Shown in pieces: positions 44,687-60,424 of a stretch of 64,000 nt of DNA. The stretch spans positions 564,222 through 628,221 of the forward strand of contig NZ_LN999835.1 of NCBI RefSeq assembly GCF_900044015.1, given 5' to 3'. A program made the translations under genes and the position numbers. Numbering within the stretch: the stretch's first letter is position 1; the number at the start of each line of letters is the position of its first letter. The notes beneath the pieces are model-generated. The model was given only the letters and a program-made list of their open reading frames with translations. It was not told the origin of the DNA and did no database searches. Source of the stretch: Candidatus Hoaglandella endobia (lineage in GTDB: Bacteria; Pseudomonadota; Gammaproteobacteria; Enterobacterales; Enterobacteriaceae).

Positions 44687-46339
44687 TTAGTTACGCCAAG
44701 ATTTATATCGGTTAATCAATCCATTAGTAGAACTATCATGTGAAGTTATATAATCATCTTGCACTAGTTCAGGTAATATTTTATTAGCAAGTTGCTTACC
44801 TAACTCAACGCCCCATTGATCAAAGGAGTAAATGTTTAATATTACTCCTTGGGTAAAAATCTTATGCTCATATAAGGCAATTAGTGCCCCTAAACTATAG
44901 GGGGTAATCTTACGCAATAAAATTGAGTTAGTTGGACGATTACCCTCAAAAACCTTAAATGGTATTATATTCGGCTCAGGCATTTTAACATAATTATAAA
45001 ATTCCTGTTTTATAAATTTCCGAGCTTTACCAAAAGCTAACGCTTCGGTCTGTGCAAAAAAGTTCGAAAGTAACTTAGCGTGATGATCATTCATAGGATT
45101 GTGGCTAATAGCAGGTGCAATAAAATCACAGGGAATAATTTTAGTACCTTGATGAAGTAGTTGATAGAAAGCATGCTGCCCATTCGTGCCAGGTTCCCCC
45201 CAAATAATAGGACCTGTTTGGTAACTAACCGTCTGACCATTACGATCAACATTTTTACCATTAGACTCCATATTTACCTGTTGTAAATATGCAGGTAAGC
45301 GATGCATGTATTGATCATACGGCAAAATAGCCTCTGTTTCTACGCCAAAAAAATTATTATACCAAATGCTGATTAGCGCTAGTAGCACTGGTAAATTTTT
45401 ATCTAGAGGCATTTTAGTAAAATGCTGATCCATCGCATGCGCGCCAATGAGTAATTTCTCAAAATTGTGAAAACCTATTGATAATGCGATTGATAGTCCT
45501 ATGGCAGACCATAGCGAATAGCGTCCGCCGACCCAGTCCCAAAATTCAAATATGTTATCGGTATTAATACCAAATTTAGCTACTGCTTTTTTATTAGTGG
45601 ACAATGCGACAAAATGATGTGCAATATGTTTCTCATTTTTTGCAGTTTGTAAAAACCAATCACGAGCGCTATTAGCATTGGTCATAGTTTCTTGCGTGGT
45701 AAAAGTTTTAGAGGCTACTAAAAATAAGGTGGTTGCTGGATCCAGATGTTTTATTGTTTCAGTAAGATGTGTTCCGTCAATATTGGAAATAAAATGCATA
45801 TTTATATGATTTTTATAAGGCCGTAGTGCCTCTGTAACCATATAAGGTCCTAGATCGGAACCACCGATACCAATATTAACGACATCGGTGATAATCTTTT
45901 TAGTATAACCTTTCCAATCACCATTAATGATACTTGTGCAAAACTTTTTAATCTTGTCTAGTACTGCGTTGACGTCAGGCATGACATCTTTACCGTCTAA
46001 TTTTATGGAAGTATTACTGCGGTTACGTAACGCAGTATGCAGCACTGCACGATTCTCAGTATAATTAATTTTCTCACCGCTGAACATAGCGAAGATAGCT
46101 TCTTTTAGGCCGCTTGCCTCAGCAAGCGCTAACAATTTAATGATTGTCTCTTGAGTAATGCGATTTTTGGAAAAATCTACTAGCATCTGATTGCTAAAAG
46201 TTGACGAAAAAGAAAAAAAACGTTGTGGATCTTTGGCAAAGAGTTCACTTATTTGCACGTCTTTCAGGGTATCAAAATGTTTTTGTAGTACTTGCCAGGC
46301 TGTATTTTTACTTGGATTAATATTTTTCATATAGACCAC
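44687..46339 (-). CDS. pgi: Glucose-6-phosphate isomerase
   Basis: 550 residues (E. coli 549). It interconverts glucose-6-P and fructose-6-P. The signature 1 region ([17 protein letters not shown], about 270), the catalytic Glu region around MESNGK, the [18 protein letters not shown] stretch and signature 2 ([13 protein letters not shown]) are intact. An ATG four codons in (MKNINPSK) is the more usual start. It converges with plsB over 139 bases. Confidence 0.97.
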   Translation of the reverse strand: MVYMKNINPSKNTAWQVLQKHFDTLKDVQISELFAKDPQRFFSFSSTFSNQMLVDFSKNRITQETIIKLLALAEASGLKEAIFAMFSGEKINYTENRAVLHTALRNRSNTSIKLDGKDVMPDVNAVLDKIKKFCTSIINGDWKGYTKKIITDVVNIGIGGSDLGPYMVTEALRPYKNHINMHFISNIDGTHLTETIKHLDPATTLFLVASKTFTTQETMTNANSARDWFLQTAKNEKHIAHHFVALSTNKKAVAKFGINTDNIFEFWDWVGGRYSLWSAIGLSIALSIGFHNFEKLLIGAHAMDQHFTKMPLDKNLPVLLALISIWYNNFFGVETEAILPYDQYMHRLPAYLQQVNMESNGKNVDRNGQTVSYQTGPIIWGEPGTNGQHAFYQLLHQGTKIIPCDFIAPAISHNPMNDHHAKLLSNFFAQTEALAFGKARKFIKQEFYNYVKMPEPNIIPFKVFEGNRPTNSILLRKITPYSLGALIALYEHKIFTQGVILNIYSFDQWGVELGKQLANKILPELVQDDYITSHDSSTNGLINRYKSWRN

Positions 46340-46531
46340 TCTTATCTATAAAGAGTAACTGAAGTTACTGTACACATAAACTTTATTCAAAATTTTTATA
46401 AATAAACCTAGTAACTAAGTTTACTACAATATAGTAAAATTATCTTTTACCATAACAGATACTAAGATAAATTCTACGTATCCTACTCTAGGAGTATCCA
46501 GAGTAAATTTATTTTTTTTAAATGAAATGGT

Positions 46532-47068
46532 CTACAAGCAAATAAAATGCTTGCGGTAGTAAGCTAGTTCTTCTATTGACTTACGAATGTCGTCTAGTGC
46601 CTGATGGGTATTTTCCTGGTTTAGGCCATCTATGATGGCTGGTTTCCAGCGTAGTGCCAGCTCTTTCAAAGTGCTTACATCTAGATACCTATAATGGAAA
46701 TACGCCTCTAGTTTCGGCATGTATTTAAATAAAAAACGCCGATCTTGGCCTATACTATTACCACAAATTGGTGATTTACCAGCAGGTACCCATTTAGTCA
46801 AAAATGCTAATGTTTCTTTTTCCGCTATAGTTTCATCAAATTTGCTTTGATGCACCCGTTTGACTAAGCCGTTTGCGGTGTGAGTATGCAGATTCCAGTT
46901 ATCCATGAGTGCCAGCTGTGCTTCGGATTGATGTATTGCTAAAACTGGTCCTTCTGCTAAAATTGTTAAATTAGCATTGGTAACTATAGTTGCTATCTCA
47001 AGAATACAATCAATCTCTGGATTGAGTCCGGTCATTTCTAAATCTATCCAAATTAGATTATTATTCAT
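46532..47068 (-). CDS. orn: Oligoribonuclease
   Basis: 178 residues (E. coli 181). This DEDDh 3'-5' exonuclease degrades 2-5-nt RNA and pGpG, and is essential in E. coli. The catalytic D9 and E11 are in WIDLEMTGL, the third Asp is in [11 protein letters not shown], and the H/D pair is in HQALDDI. It lies head-to-head with psd as in E. coli, where rsgA normally intervenes on the psd side. rsgA is missing here. Confidence 0.97.
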   Translation of the reverse strand: MNNNLIWIDLEMTGLNPEIDCILEIATIVTNANLTILAEGPVLAIHQSEAQLALMDNWNLHTHTANGLVKRVHQSKFDETIAEKETLAFLTKWVPAGKSPICGNSIGQDRRFLFKYMPKLEAYFHYRYLDVSTLKELALRWKPAIIDGLNQENTHQALDDIRKSIEELAYYRKHFICL

Positions 47069-47206
47069 TAATATAATTTGTTCATATAATTAATATTTAT
47101 GTTTATGTTATTATTTATTTTTAATAAATAATTATTATTTAATAATAAATTTTCTATTTTAATCCTTTTTTTTACATTACTTGATAAGTAATAAAAAGAG
47201 GTTCCT

Positions 47207-48085
47207 GTGATATATAGATTAAAAATAATTTTGCAATATTTCTTGACAGTACGATGGTTAACTAAGTTCGTTGGCTGGGGAGCAGAATTATGTGGTGGAT
47301 GGTTAACTCATGTAATTATTTTGCTATTTGTGTATATTTATAAAGTAAATATACAAGAAGCACAGCAACCTGATATAACTAAGTATTCTACTTTCAATGA
47401 ATTTTTTATTCGTTTACTACGTAACGATGCTCGACCTATTGATACTAATCCTAGTCTACTTGTTATGCCAGTAGACGGGATTATATCTCAATTTGGCTAT
47501 ATCAAAGGAAATAGCCTTTTTCAAGCTAAAGGTCATTATTATAGTCTTGAAGCCTTGTTAGCTGGAAATAAAGGCATGATAGAGCAGTTTCGTAACGGTA
47601 GTTACACGACTATTTATTTGTCTCCTAGGGATTATCATCGCGTACATATGCCATGTAATGGTATTCTACGTGAAATGATGTATATACCAGGAAAATTATT
47701 TTCTGTTAATATGTTTGCTGTAGATAATATTCCTAATTTGTTCGCCCGTAATAAACGGATTGTTTGTCTATTTGATACTAAATTTGGCCCAATAGCATTA
47801 ATTTTAGTAGGTGCTGTCATCGTAGGCAGTATTGAAACTGTTTGGGCTGGTACTATCACTTCATCGCGATCAGTCATGATTAAACACTGGTATTATTCAA
47901 AGGAAAATACCGCTAATTCAGTTCTTCTACTAAAAGGAGAAGAAATGGGTCTTTTTAAGCTTGGTTCTACTGTAATTGTTTTATTTAATGCTAGTAATAT
48001 ACTACTAGATGATTGTCTGTGTATAAATCATATTACTCGCGTTGGTCAACGGTTAGCTTACGGCATCGCGTCAATAAATACTTAA
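47207..48085 (+). CDS. psd: Phosphatidylserine decarboxylase proenzyme
   Basis: 292 residues (E. coli 322). It makes phosphatidylethanolamine at the inner membrane. The self-cleavage motif is LGST, with the pyruvoyl-forming Ser254. The [11 protein letters not shown] and [13 protein letters not shown] segments are conserved. The start is GTG 47207 behind AAAGAGG. The C-terminal acidic tail of the E. coli protein is absent. It is the last gene before the rRNA operon. Confidence 0.95.
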   Translation: MIYRLKIILQYFLTVRWLTKFVGWGAELCGGWLTHVIILLFVYIYKVNIQEAQQPDITKYSTFNEFFIRLLRNDARPIDTNPSLLVMPVDGIISQFGYIKGNSLFQAKGHYYSLEALLAGNKGMIEQFRNGSYTTIYLSPRDYHRVHMPCNGILREMMYIPGKLFSVNMFAVDNIPNLFARNKRIVCLFDTKFGPIALILVGAVIVGSIETVWAGTITSSRSVMIKHWYYSKENTANSVLLLKGEEMGLFKLGSTVIVLFNASNILLDDCLCINHITRVGQRLAYGIASINT

Positions 48086-48311
48086 TAAGTTAAATCATTT
48101 TAAAAATAAAAATATTTAATATTTATCTATATATTTAATACACCTAGTTAGATTGGTTCTAGTAAAAATTAAATGTAATAATTTTATATTAAAAATCTTA
48201 ATTGATATTATAGATAATATCTATTAATAATAAATATTATATATTTAAATAATTATATATTAAACTATGCTTTTTTAATGAGACTAAGATAAAATATTAT
48301 TAATATAATGA

Positions 48312-48339
48312 TTGACATGATGTTAAAAGACTGTACAAT
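48312..48339 (+). promoter_or_regulatory. rRNA operon sigma-70 promoter
   Basis: TTGACA at 48312-48317 and TACAAT at 48334-48339 are separated by 16 bp, about 170 bases before 16S. The -35 is a perfect consensus and the spacing suits a strong stable-RNA promoter. The remaining part of the 426-base psd-16S gap is AT-rich leader. Confidence 0.8.
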
Positions 48340-48383
48340 AGGTTTCTCTTACGAGAAAGTAGTAGAAAATATTTACTTAACAT

Positions 48384-48400
48384 TGTTCTTTAAAAATTTA
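48384..48400 (+). promoter_or_regulatory. boxA antitermination element in the rrn leader
   Basis: TGTTCTTTAAAAATTTA closely matches the E. coli rrn leader boxA (TGCTCTTTAACAATTTA), the NusB/NusE loading site. A second, better copy, TGCTCTTTAACAATTA, occurs at 50364-50379 before 23S. Confidence 0.8.
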
Positions 48401-48403
48401 ATA

Positions 48404-48422
48404 AATAATTTGTGTGGGCACT
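48404..48422 (+). promoter_or_regulatory. Left arm of the 16S precursor processing stem (RNase III)
   Basis: These 19 bases are the exact reverse complement of 50088-50106, downstream of 16S. The pair would close the 16S loop as the usual RNase III substrate. Confidence 0.85.
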
Positions 48423-48511
48423 CATTAGAAATTATCTAAGATAGCAGTAAAAATAACTCTTAAAGAGTAATTAATAACAGTTAATTATGATCTCTTTAAG
48501 TATCAAACTTT

Positions 48512-50063
<1,552 letters not shown>

Positions 50064-50136
50064 CCAAAAAAAGGATATTTCGAGTGAAGTGCCCACACAA
50101 ATTATTTATTAAGAATAATAACAAGCAAAAAAATAT

Positions 50137-50213
<77 letters not shown>

Positions 50214-50244
50214 ACTGTGCTAGCATATTTTATATAATGTAGTA

Positions 50245-50317
50245 GGGGCTATAGCTCAGCTGGTAGAGCGCCTGCTTTGCACACAGGAGGTCAGCGGTTC
50301 GATTCCGCTTAGCTCCA
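50245..50317 (+). tRNA. alaT: tRNA-Ala (anticodon UGC)
   Basis: 73 nt without encoded CCA (TTA follows the discriminator A). Anticodon TGC is at 50278-50280. The last anticodon-stem pair is C31-A39 (E. coli C-G), a mismatch next to the loop. It lies 31 bases after tRNA-Ile, the common Ile-Ala spacer arrangement. Confidence 0.97.
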
Positions 50318-50363
50318 TTATCCTTAATTAAATATTATTTATTATAAATAAAATAAATAATGC

Positions 50364-50379
50364 TGCTCTTTAACAATTA
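50364..50379 (+). promoter_or_regulatory. boxA element upstream of 23S
   Basis: TGCTCTTTAACAATTA is nearly identical to E. coli spacer boxA and is placed between tRNA-Ala and 23S as usual. Confidence 0.85.
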
Positions 50380-50460
50380 GGAATTAAGTGAAAACTTAAC
50401 ATTAATACTAATAATGTATAAGCGTTAATGTTTTGTTTAAAAAACAGCTTAGGGTTGTAA

Positions 50461-53421
<2,961 letters not shown>

Positions 53422-53477
53422 ACAACACCTAAGCTGTTTTATGTATGTAAAAAAACTTTAAAGTAAACAAAAAAAAT

Positions 53478-53596
53478 TGCCTGGCGGCATTAGCGCGGTG
53501 GTACCACCTGATCCATGCCGAACTCAGAAGTGAAACGCCGTTGCGCCGATGGTAGTGTGGGGTCTCCCCATGTGAGAGTAGGAAACTGCCAGGCAG
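53478..53596 (+). rRNA. rrf: 5S ribosomal RNA
   Basis: About 119 nt. The termini TGCCTGGC and GCCAGGCA pair, and the CCGAACTCAGAAGTGAAACG core is intact. It ends only about 18 bases before the stop of the convergent gene der, so no separate rrn terminator is visible between them. Confidence 0.97.
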
Positions 53597-53614
53597 GTTC
53601 TGATTTTAATTTGT

Positions 53615-55054
53615 TTAATATTTTTCTTTTAGTTTTTTGTTATAATTTATTAAGCGTAAACGTTTACGTATCTGCGTTGTATTAAGCGTATTACGTCGCC
53701 CAGTAAAGGGGTTGTTGCCTTCCTTTAATTGAAGGTGGATTGGGGTACCTATAATATGTAGTGAACTACGAAAATAATTTATTAAATAACGTTTATAAGT
53801 ATCTGATAGATTTTTTACTTGAGTGCCGTGGATCACTATAACCGGAGGGTTATAGCCACCGATGTGCGCATATTTAAGTTTTATACGTCGACCGCGTACT
53901 ATTGGTGGCGGACAATTGTCTACTGCTATATGTAGTAACTGATTCAGCAGTGATGTACTAATTCTGTTAGTAGCACATTGATAAGATTCATAGACCGACT
54001 TAAATAACTCGTTAAGTTTATTACCGTGTAGAGCAGAAATAAAATGTACCCTTACAAAGGCAGTAAATTTTAATCGCATGTCCAATGTTTTTTGAATTGT
54101 ATTTTTTTCTTGCTTAGAAAGCAAATCACATTTATTCACTGCAATCACTAGTGAACTGCCAGTTTTTAGAATAAAACCCATTAAAGATAAATCTTGAGCT
54201 GAAATACCATTAAGAGCATCGATAATCAGCACCACCACATTGGCATTTTTAATAGACTGTAGAGTTTTTATTACAGTAATTTTTTTTACCGTGTCAGTAT
54301 CAGTTAATTTACTGCGCTTACGTATACCAGCGGTATCGATAAGAATATATTCTCTTCCATTACGCTCCATCGGTATATAGATACTGTCCCGAGTCGTATC
54401 TGGAATATCAGCCACTACTACCCGTTCTTTGCCAAGAATACGGTTAATAAAGGTTGATTTACCGACGTTTGGTCGACCTACGACGGCGATTTTTATCGGT
54501 AGCAACGGCTCTTTAAAAGGCTCTGATGTTTCAGGTAAACAATCTAGTATTAACAACTTACTAAAGCAAGTATTAATCAAGTGGTTAATACCGCGTCCAT
54601 GAGACGCAGCAATTGGCACGATATCTACCATTCCCAGAGCATAAAAATCACTTACCGCAATTACTCTGTCTCTGTAAGTCTCGATGTCAGTACTATCAGT
54701 TTTATTAGCGACAATGACTGTGGTTTTTTCACGTTTACGTAAATACTCAGCAATGCTCAAATCTGCTGACACCAATCCAACTTGGCTATCTACAATAAAC
54801 AGGATAATATTTGCTTCTTCAATCGCCATCAGTGATGGTTCCGCTATACAGCAGGTTGTCACTACTTCACTATCGAGACTGCCAGTATCAACAACGATAA
54901 ATTCATAATTATTCCATTTACCACGACCATACTTACGGTCACGCGTCAATCCTGAAACATTTGCCACTAGCGCATCATTGGTATGCGTCAGTCGATTAAA
55001 CAGAGTAGATTTACCTACATTCTGGCGCCCAACTATTGCAATGATAGGTATCAT
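53615..55054 (-). CDS. der: Ribosome biogenesis GTPase Der (EngA)
   Basis: 479 residues (E. coli 490). A double Era-type GTPase needed for 50S maturation. The first P-loop GRQNVGKST is at 9-17 and the second, GRPNVGKST, near 196. VDTGSLD and [11 protein letters not shown] are the two G3 regions, and a C-terminal KH-like domain follows ([11 protein letters not shown]). ATG 55054 overlaps the bamB stop (ATGA), indicating coupling. The rodZ-hisS-yfgM-bamB-der order is as in E. coli. Confidence 0.97.
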   Translation of the reverse strand: MIPIIAIVGRQNVGKSTLFNRLTHTNDALVANVSGLTRDRKYGRGKWNNYEFIVVDTGSLDSEVVTTCCIAEPSLMAIEEANIILFIVDSQVGLVSADLSIAEYLRKREKTTVIVANKTDSTDIETYRDRVIAVSDFYALGMVDIVPIAASHGRGINHLINTCFSKLLILDCLPETSEPFKEPLLPIKIAVVGRPNVGKSTFINRILGKERVVVADIPDTTRDSIYIPMERNGREYILIDTAGIRKRSKLTDTDTVKKITVIKTLQSIKNANVVVLIIDALNGISAQDLSLMGFILKTGSSLVIAVNKCDLLSKQEKNTIQKTLDMRLKFTAFVRVHFISALHGNKLNELFKSVYESYQCATNRISTSLLNQLLHIAVDNCPPPIVRGRRIKLKYAHIGGYNPPVIVIHGTQVKNLSDTYKRYLINYFRSSLHIIGTPIHLQLKEGNNPFTGRRNTLNTTQIRKRLRLINYNKKLKEKY

Positions 55055-56232
55055 TTTAAAGAGTAAATCTCCCCATTTTTTGCTTGAACGATAATCTTAT
55101 TATCAACAACGATGGGCTTCGCTAGAAGCCCAGAGCTATCTACTTTTTGTTGTGCGATTAAACTACCATCATCAGTGTTAATCCAATGTAAATAGCCCTC
55201 GGAATCTCCGGTGACAATATAGCTATTATATAACACTGGTGAAGTTAAATTGCGGTGCAGTAACTCATTCTGACGCCATAGCGTCACTCCCCCCTGCAGC
55301 TTCAATGCAATCACACGGTCATTCTGATCTACCAGATAAATACGATTGTCATCTACTACTAAGTTCGTGACGGAACCTATTTTCTTTGACCACATCAACT
55401 GTCCAGAACGCAAATCCAGTGCTGCAAAGTTACCGTTATATGCCAAGGCATAAACTATACCGTTTACTACTACCGGCGTCGTCTGCACATCGTGAATCCG
55501 GTCAATATCGGTGACGCCAATTGGCTGATAAATACTCTGCTGCCAAATAAGCTGACCTTGATTTATCATTACCGCACTAACCTGACCGCTATCACCGCCT
55601 ACAATAGCGGCTCCAAACGATATGGTCGGAGCGGATTCACCTCGTAGTGTCAGCGGCGGCATCTCCTCTAGGTTAACGGTCCATTTGACCGCACCGTCGG
55701 CTTCATTAAGTGCCTGCAGCATTCCGTTACTAGTATGTATTAACACCAAGCCATTGCTTACTACTGGGGTCGACAGCGCTTCGCCGATGACCGTACTTTC
55801 CCATACAAGGCTGCCGTCCTGTACTTTCAGTGCGTAAACCTTAGCTAATTCACTGCCAATATATATTTTATCATCAACCGCAGTAACGCCTCCAGAAAGC
55901 TGCGCTGGCTTCTTACGAGAAAATAAGCTAGTACGAATTGAAAGATCTGTTGACCATCTCTCTTTGCCGCTGTCTGCATCCAGAGCTTTGACCACGCCAA
56001 AACGGTCTGCAGCAAACACGTAGTCGTTCTGCCAGGCAGGGTGTAAATTGGCATAAAAATCGCCTGAGCCACTACCAACTGATCGTCTCCACACCATAGT
56101 CGGCTGAAATTGATTATTTACTTTAGGTAGTGGCGACCTAGTCACTATATCTTCTTCGCTGCTCAAACTTGCACACCCGCTGAGCAAGATAATGGATAAC
56201 AGTCCTAAAAACCTAATCTTGCATAATTGCAT
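55051..56232 (-). CDS. bamB: Outer membrane assembly lipoprotein BamB
   Basis: 393 residues (E. coli 392). A signal peptide with lipobox LLSGC puts the lipidated Cys at position 20. An eight-bladed PQQ-type beta-propeller follows, with repeats such as [26 protein letters not shown] and [13 protein letters not shown]. It stabilises the BAM complex at the outer membrane. BamE is also encoded in this window. It is 10 bases after yfgM and overlaps der. Confidence 0.97.
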   Translation of the reverse strand: MQLCKIRFLGLLSIILLSGCASLSSEEDIVTRSPLPKVNNQFQPTMVWRRSVGSGSGDFYANLHPAWQNDYVFAADRFGVVKALDADSGKERWSTDLSIRTSLFSRKKPAQLSGGVTAVDDKIYIGSELAKVYALKVQDGSLVWESTVIGEALSTPVVSNGLVLIHTSNGMLQALNEADGAVKWTVNLEEMPPLTLRGESAPTISFGAAIVGGDSGQVSAVMINQGQLIWQQSIYQPIGVTDIDRIHDVQTTPVVVNGIVYALAYNGNFAALDLRSGQLMWSKKIGSVTNLVVDDNRIYLVDQNDRVIALKLQGGVTLWRQNELLHRNLTSPVLYNSYIVTGDSEGYLHWINTDDGSLIAQQKVDSSGLLAKPIVVDNKIIVQAKNGEIYSLK

Positions 56233-56242
56233 ACAGTAACTC

Positions 56243-56761
56243 TCAGCTCAACAAGTTTTTAAGTTTTATGCGCACCAGAGTCGACAACATGTTGGATTGC
56301 AGTGCTTTTTCATAAGCTGTTTGGGCTGCCTTATAATCCCCTTTTAGGATCTGAGCATCACCGTGTATATCATCAGCTAGCGCTGTCCAACCCTGATCTT
56401 TAATTTCTTTGAGGGTGTTTAGTGCTCCATCGATGTTTTTCTGCTGTAGCTGCACACGTGCCAGCCGAAGTTTAATAAGTGACTGCAAATTGTTTTCACT
56501 GGTTTGTTCTATCGCTTTTTTCAGTTGTTGTTCTGCGTCTACGAAAGTATTATTATTTACATATTGTTGTGCTAGCCCTAAAGAAGTTAGGGCGCCATGA
56601 TTATTATTATGGTACTTTTGCAACTGCCAATAAAAACAGCCTATCAAAGCACTAAGTAGTACTACGCTTATCGCTAGCGTCTTACTGTTATAAGAATAGT
56701 TATAGATAACAAAATAACGCAGCAACCCGCGTTTTTCTTTATCATTACTACAGACTAGCAT
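56243..56761 (-). CDS. yfgM: Inner-membrane TPR protein YfgM with internal deletion
   Basis: 172 residues (E. coli 206). It has one transmembrane helix (about 29-48) and TPR-like repeats in the periplasm (LTSLGLAQQYV, LQSLIKLRLARVQLQ, then LKGDYKAAQTAYEKAL). In E. coli YfgM works with PpiD at the Sec translocon. About 35 residues between the membrane helix and the first TPR (the RSASLAYQNAV region of E. coli) are missing in frame. The N-terminus is also divergent, so the true start may be downstream. It lies 14 bases after hisS. Confidence 0.9.
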   Translation of the reverse strand: MLVCSNDKEKRGLLRYFVIYNYSYNSKTLAISVVLLSALIGCFYWQLQKYHNNNHGALTSLGLAQQYVNNNTFVDAEQQLKKAIEQTSENNLQSLIKLRLARVQLQQKNIDGALNTLKEIKDQGWTALADDIHGDAQILKGDYKAAQTAYEKALQSNMLSTLVRIKLKNLLS

Positions 56762-56775
56762 GGTGTTTTATCCTT

Positions 56776-58068
56776 TTATTTAAAACCTAAAAGTAATATT
56801 AGGTGCGAGACAACTTTGCTTTGTGCTAGCTTTTTCTGGTTGCCAGTAGTTAAATCTTTCACGATTACTTGCTGTGCTGCAACTTCGAGCTCACCCAGTA
56901 CCAGTGCCACTCGGGCGCCGTGTTTATCGGCGCGACTAAACTGCTTTTTAAAGCTGCCGCCGCCATAGTTGATCATTAATCGCAAAGCAGGTAGCGCATC
57001 TCGCAGCTTTTCCGCAAGTAGTAGTGCCGCGCTTGTAACGTTATTACCCGATGACACTAAATAGGCATCAACGCTTAGCGGTGCAATTAAATCCATATTA
57101 ACTGCCTGTAACAACAGCATCAACCGCTCTAGTCCCATGGCAAATCCTACCGCTGGCGTTGGTCTACCGCCCAGCTGCTCAACCAACCCATCGTAACGAC
57201 CGCCACCACATACGGTGGTATGTGAGCCAAGACTACCGGTAGTGATCCATTCAAATACCGTACGGTTGTAGTAATCTAGTCCACGTACTAAATACGGATT
57301 AACCGTATATGAAATACGGGCCAGGTCTAACAGTTCACACAAATTAGTAAAATGATTTCTGGAATCATCATCGAGATAATCAGTAAGTACCGGTGCATCA
57401 TGAAGCAAAGCTTGTACAGTAGGGTCTTTACAGTCTAAACTGTCCAATACCCGCATGGGATTTGTCTGTATACGGTAACGGCAAGCTTTGTCCAAGCTCG
57501 ACTCATGACGGGTCAGGAAATCTACCAGAGCCTCACGATAGCGTGTGCGTCCTGTCATGGATCCGATAGAGTTCAACTCTAGCGACATATATTTACTGAT
57601 ACCAAGTGCGCGCCACCAGCGGGCGGTCAGCAGGATAAGCTCAGCATCAACTTCCGGTCCTTGCTGACCAAAAACCTCGGCCCCTATCTGATGGAACTGA
57701 CGGTAACGCCCTTTCTGTGGTCGTTCATAACGAAACATTGGGCCGAGATACCAAAGACGCTGCTCCTGATTGTACAATAGGCCGTGCTCAATACAGGCGC
57801 GTACACAGCCTGCGGTACCTTCTGGACGCAGGGTAAGGCTGTCACCGTTACGATCGGCAAAAATGTACATCTCTTTTTCTACTACATTGGTAATGTCACC
57901 GATAGCCCGCTGAAATAACGGGGTCTGCTCGACGATCGGCAGACGAATTTCACTGTAGCCGTAACTAGTAAGTACTTCTTTTAACATCTCTTCAACGCGC
58001 TGCCAAAAGATCGTCTCCGCCGGTAAATAATCGTTCATGCCACGAATTGCCTGGATGTTTTTTACCAT
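56776..58068 (-). CDS. hisS: Histidyl-tRNA synthetase
   Basis: 430 residues (E. coli 424). Class II synthetase: IRGMNDYLP at the N-terminus, motif 2 [17 protein letters not shown], the His-A motif [15 protein letters not shown] and motif 3 [13 protein letters not shown]-terminal anticodon-binding domain follows. In E. coli ispG precedes hisS; here only a 91-base gap separates it from rodZ, so ispG is gone from this place. Confidence 0.97.
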   Translation of the reverse strand: MVKNIQAIRGMNDYLPAETIFWQRVEEMLKEVLTSYGYSEIRLPIVEQTPLFQRAIGDITNVVEKEMYIFADRNGDSLTLRPEGTAGCVRACIEHGLLYNQEQRLWYLGPMFRYERPQKGRYRQFHQIGAEVFGQQGPEVDAELILLTARWWRALGISKYMSLELNSIGSMTGRTRYREALVDFLTRHESSLDKACRYRIQTNPMRVLDSLDCKDPTVQALLHDAPVLTDYLDDDSRNHFTNLCELLDLARISYTVNPYLVRGLDYYNRTVFEWITTGSLGSHTTVCGGGRYDGLVEQLGGRPTPAVGFAMGLERLMLLLQAVNMDLIAPLSVDAYLVSSGNNVTSAALLLAEKLRDALPALRLMINYGGGSFKKQFSRADKHGARVALVLGELEVAAQQVIVKDLTTGNQKKLAQSKVVSHLILLLGFK

Positions 58069-58159
58069 ATTAAATATTTACCTATAAATATTATTTTCTA
58101 TCAATAGGATAGTCGCTGGTCTGCGACGCAGGAGCAGAAAAAAGTTGCTAGCTAACTAG

Positions 58160-58720
58160 CTACCGTCTTCGCTGTCGTGTCAATAGTTTGCCATCTGGTG
58201 GCTTACTGCTATCGATTTTGTCGCTTAATGGCACCGAAATACTCTCATTTCTAGAGAGCTGAGTGGAAGACTGATCGGCCATGTTGGCTATTTCCTGCTG
58301 CTGGGCTTGATGATTTTGCCACCACCAGGCTCCTGTCAGGCTAATTATCACAAATAGTATTAACCACGTGAATCCTATCAGCCAATTGTCTCGCATTGTA
58401 CGAGTTTTTCCCAGGGAAAAGCTCTGCATTGGGGTAACCTTGGCGATCTTAATAGGCGCTTGCTTGGGCTTGGCCATTATCGGCATCAATTCTTCTTCAG
58501 AAAGATGCACCAACCGCGCATATGAGCGGATATAGCCCCGCAAGAACGTCGAGGCGAGGTTGGGATTAGCGTGATCATTTTCAATATCGCGCACAGTAGA
58601 GACTTTCAGGCACAGTCGTTCAGCCACCGCCTGCTGGCTTAATCCCATTTTTTCGCGGGCTTGACGTAGGCGTCCACCCGTGGTGGTTAGTGCTTGATCT
58701 TGGAGGTCTTTAGTATTCAT
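58160..58720 (-). CDS. rodZ: Cytoskeleton protein RodZ, truncated after the membrane helix
   Basis: 186 residues against 337 in E. coli. The N-terminal HTH domain that binds MreB ([20 protein letters not shown], about 17-36) is highly conserved. A basic juxtamembrane segment and one transmembrane helix (about 112-130) follow. Then there are only about 50 linker residues and a basic end (RQRRR). The periplasmic Pro/Thr-rich linker and C-terminal beta domain are absent. In E. coli the cytoplasmic and membrane parts suffice for partial function. The deletion joint coincides with loss of ispG, so one event may have removed both. Confidence 0.93.
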   Translation of the reverse strand: MNTKDLQDQALTTTGGRLRQAREKMGLSQQAVAERLCLKVSTVRDIENDHANPNLASTFLRGYIRSYARLVHLSEEELMPIMAKPKQAPIKIAKVTPMQSFSLGKTRTMRDNWLIGFTWLILFVIISLTGAWWWQNHQAQQQEIANMADQSSTQLSRNESISVPLSDKIDSSKPPDGKLLTRQRRR

Positions 58721-58931
58721 TAGCTAGGAATTACTGCTACTGGTTTTTTCGTGGAAAACTTAGCGCAAGAAAGTCTTTGGCTCTAAAGCAGCGAAACAAA
58801 TCTGTAATCACTATTAGCACTGCCTGTTGAAGCAACTGTTAGGATTAAGTATCTAAAAGCAACTTAGCCACTTTTCCAGTTCCAGTTTCCAGATGAAACT
58901 TCGCTCGAGCTTAAGCAGAGCAAGTTTATAG

Positions 58932-60086
58932 TTATTGGTCTCTGATATGTAGGGTCCGTTTGGTCCGATCGATAACTTGGCCGGTTAACTGCCCACAAGC
59001 AGCATCGATATCTTCCCCGCGATTTTTGCGCACGATGGTAGTCAGACCGTACTCAATCAGCACGTTGGCAAAACGATTTATTCGGCTATTGGAGCTCCGG
59101 CAGTATGGTGCTCTAGGAAATGGATTCCATGGAATCAGGTTAATCTTACACGGTGTATTCTTCAAACATTCAGCTAACTGGTGTGCGTGCTCAGTACTAT
59201 CGTTGATATGGCTGAGCATCACGTACTCCACCGTCACGCGTCCGTGATTGGCTTTTGATTTAGCAAGATAGCGCTGCACCGCCGACAAAAACATTTTGAT
59301 GTTGTATTTGCGATTAATCGGTACAATTTGATCCCGAATCTTATCGTTTGGCGCGTGCAGCGAAATTGCCAGCGCAACATCTACCATATCGCCAAGCTTT
59401 TCCATAGCGGAAACTACACCGGAGGTCGATAGGGTTACTCGGCGTTTTGATAATCCAAAACCTAAATCGTCCAGCATTATTTCTATCGCTGGAATAACAT
59501 TCCTGAGATTAAGCAACGGCTCACCCATTCCCATCATCACTACGTTAGTAATTGGACGTTGGTTAGTAACTTTGGTGGAGCGGATAATTTTTGCTGAGCG
59601 CCATAACTGGCCTATTATTTCTGATACCCGTAAATTTCGATTGAATCCCTGCTGGGCTGTTGAGCAAAAAGTGCATTTTAACGCGCAACCTACCTGGGAC
59701 GATACGCATAGTGTTGCGCGGTCTTTGTCGGGAATATAGACCGTTTCAACCTGTTGGTTGCCTACATTGATCGCCCATTTAATGGTGCCGTCGGCGGATT
59801 TTTGCTCGGTGCTTACTTCCGGTGCGCGGATTTCTGTTAGCGCTTTTAGCCTAGTACGTAAAGGTTTGTTGATATCTGTCATCTGATCAAAATCATCACA
59901 GTAATAGTGATAAATCCATTTCATAACCTGATCGGCACGAAATGGCTGCTCCCCCAGCGACGCGAAGAAAACGCGTAGCTGTTGACGGTTCATATCAAGC
60001 AGGTTTAATTTCTTCTGGTTCGCACTAGCAGAAGAAGCTGATAGTGTTGCAACTGTTGTGCTTTTTAACCGAATTGTCTCAGACAT
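58932..60086 (-). CDS. rlmN: Dual-specificity 23S/tRNA m2A methyltransferase RlmN
   Basis: 384 residues, the E. coli length. This radical-SAM enzyme methylates A2503 of 23S rRNA and A37 of some tRNAs. The 4Fe-4S cysteines lie in CALKCTFC (about 134, 138, 141). The methyl-carrying Cys region [10 protein letters not shown] (near 364) and [10 protein letters not shown] are intact. pilF (between rlmN and rodZ in E. coli) is missing. FldA in this window could supply electrons. Confidence 0.97.
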   Translation of the reverse strand: MSETIRLKSTTVATLSASSASANQKKLNLLDMNRQQLRVFFASLGEQPFRADQVMKWIYHYYCDDFDQMTDINKPLRTRLKALTEIRAPEVSTEQKSADGTIKWAINVGNQQVETVYIPDKDRATLCVSSQVGCALKCTFCSTAQQGFNRNLRVSEIIGQLWRSAKIIRSTKVTNQRPITNVVMMGMGEPLLNLRNVIPAIEIMLDDLGFGLSKRRVTLSTSGVVSAMEKLGDMVDVALAISLHAPNDKIRDQIVPINRKYNIKMFLSAVQRYLAKSKANHGRVTVEYVMLSHINDSTEHAHQLAECLKNTPCKINLIPWNPFPRAPYCRSSNSRINRFANVLIEYGLTTIVRKNRGEDIDAACGQLTGQVIDRTKRTLHIRDQ

Positions 60087-60391
60087 TATGTTGTAATCCT
60101 AGTCTAGGTCTAGTTATTGCGCTTTATATAGCGCAAAATATATAAGAAATACCACGCTCCCTTTAGTTCTTAGGTCGTCTGACTGAGTAGACCTAGATTC
60201 TACCGCAGAGCAGCTTGGCTTAAAAGGCAAATCTGGGCTTTTCTTTTTGCGGGGGCATTGGCGCGTGTAGTATCGGCTAGCTAGGGCATAGTAGTGCCGC
60301 TAATTTTAAGGTTAGAGTGTTAAATGTTGACTTTTATGCATAGCGTAAAGCGCTTCTGCCTGCTCGAGGGACAACAAACAGCATAAGAAAT
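60087..60391. other. rlmN-ssrA spacer
   Basis: About 300 bases without a gene. A perfect hairpin TTGCGCT-6-AGCGCAA (60117-60136) lies upstream of rlmN. Nothing else is recognised. Confidence 0.5.
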
Positions 60392-60420
60392 ACCTAGCGC
60401 GCCTCATAGAAGCGCTAGGT
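60392..60420 (-). terminator. Rho-independent terminator of ssrA
   Basis: ACCTAGCGC and GCGCTAGGT form a perfect 9-bp stem with an 11-nt loop, 4 bases past the tmRNA 3' end. In the minus direction it is followed by the T-rich ATTTCTT. Confidence 0.7.
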
Positions 60421-60424
60421 AATG

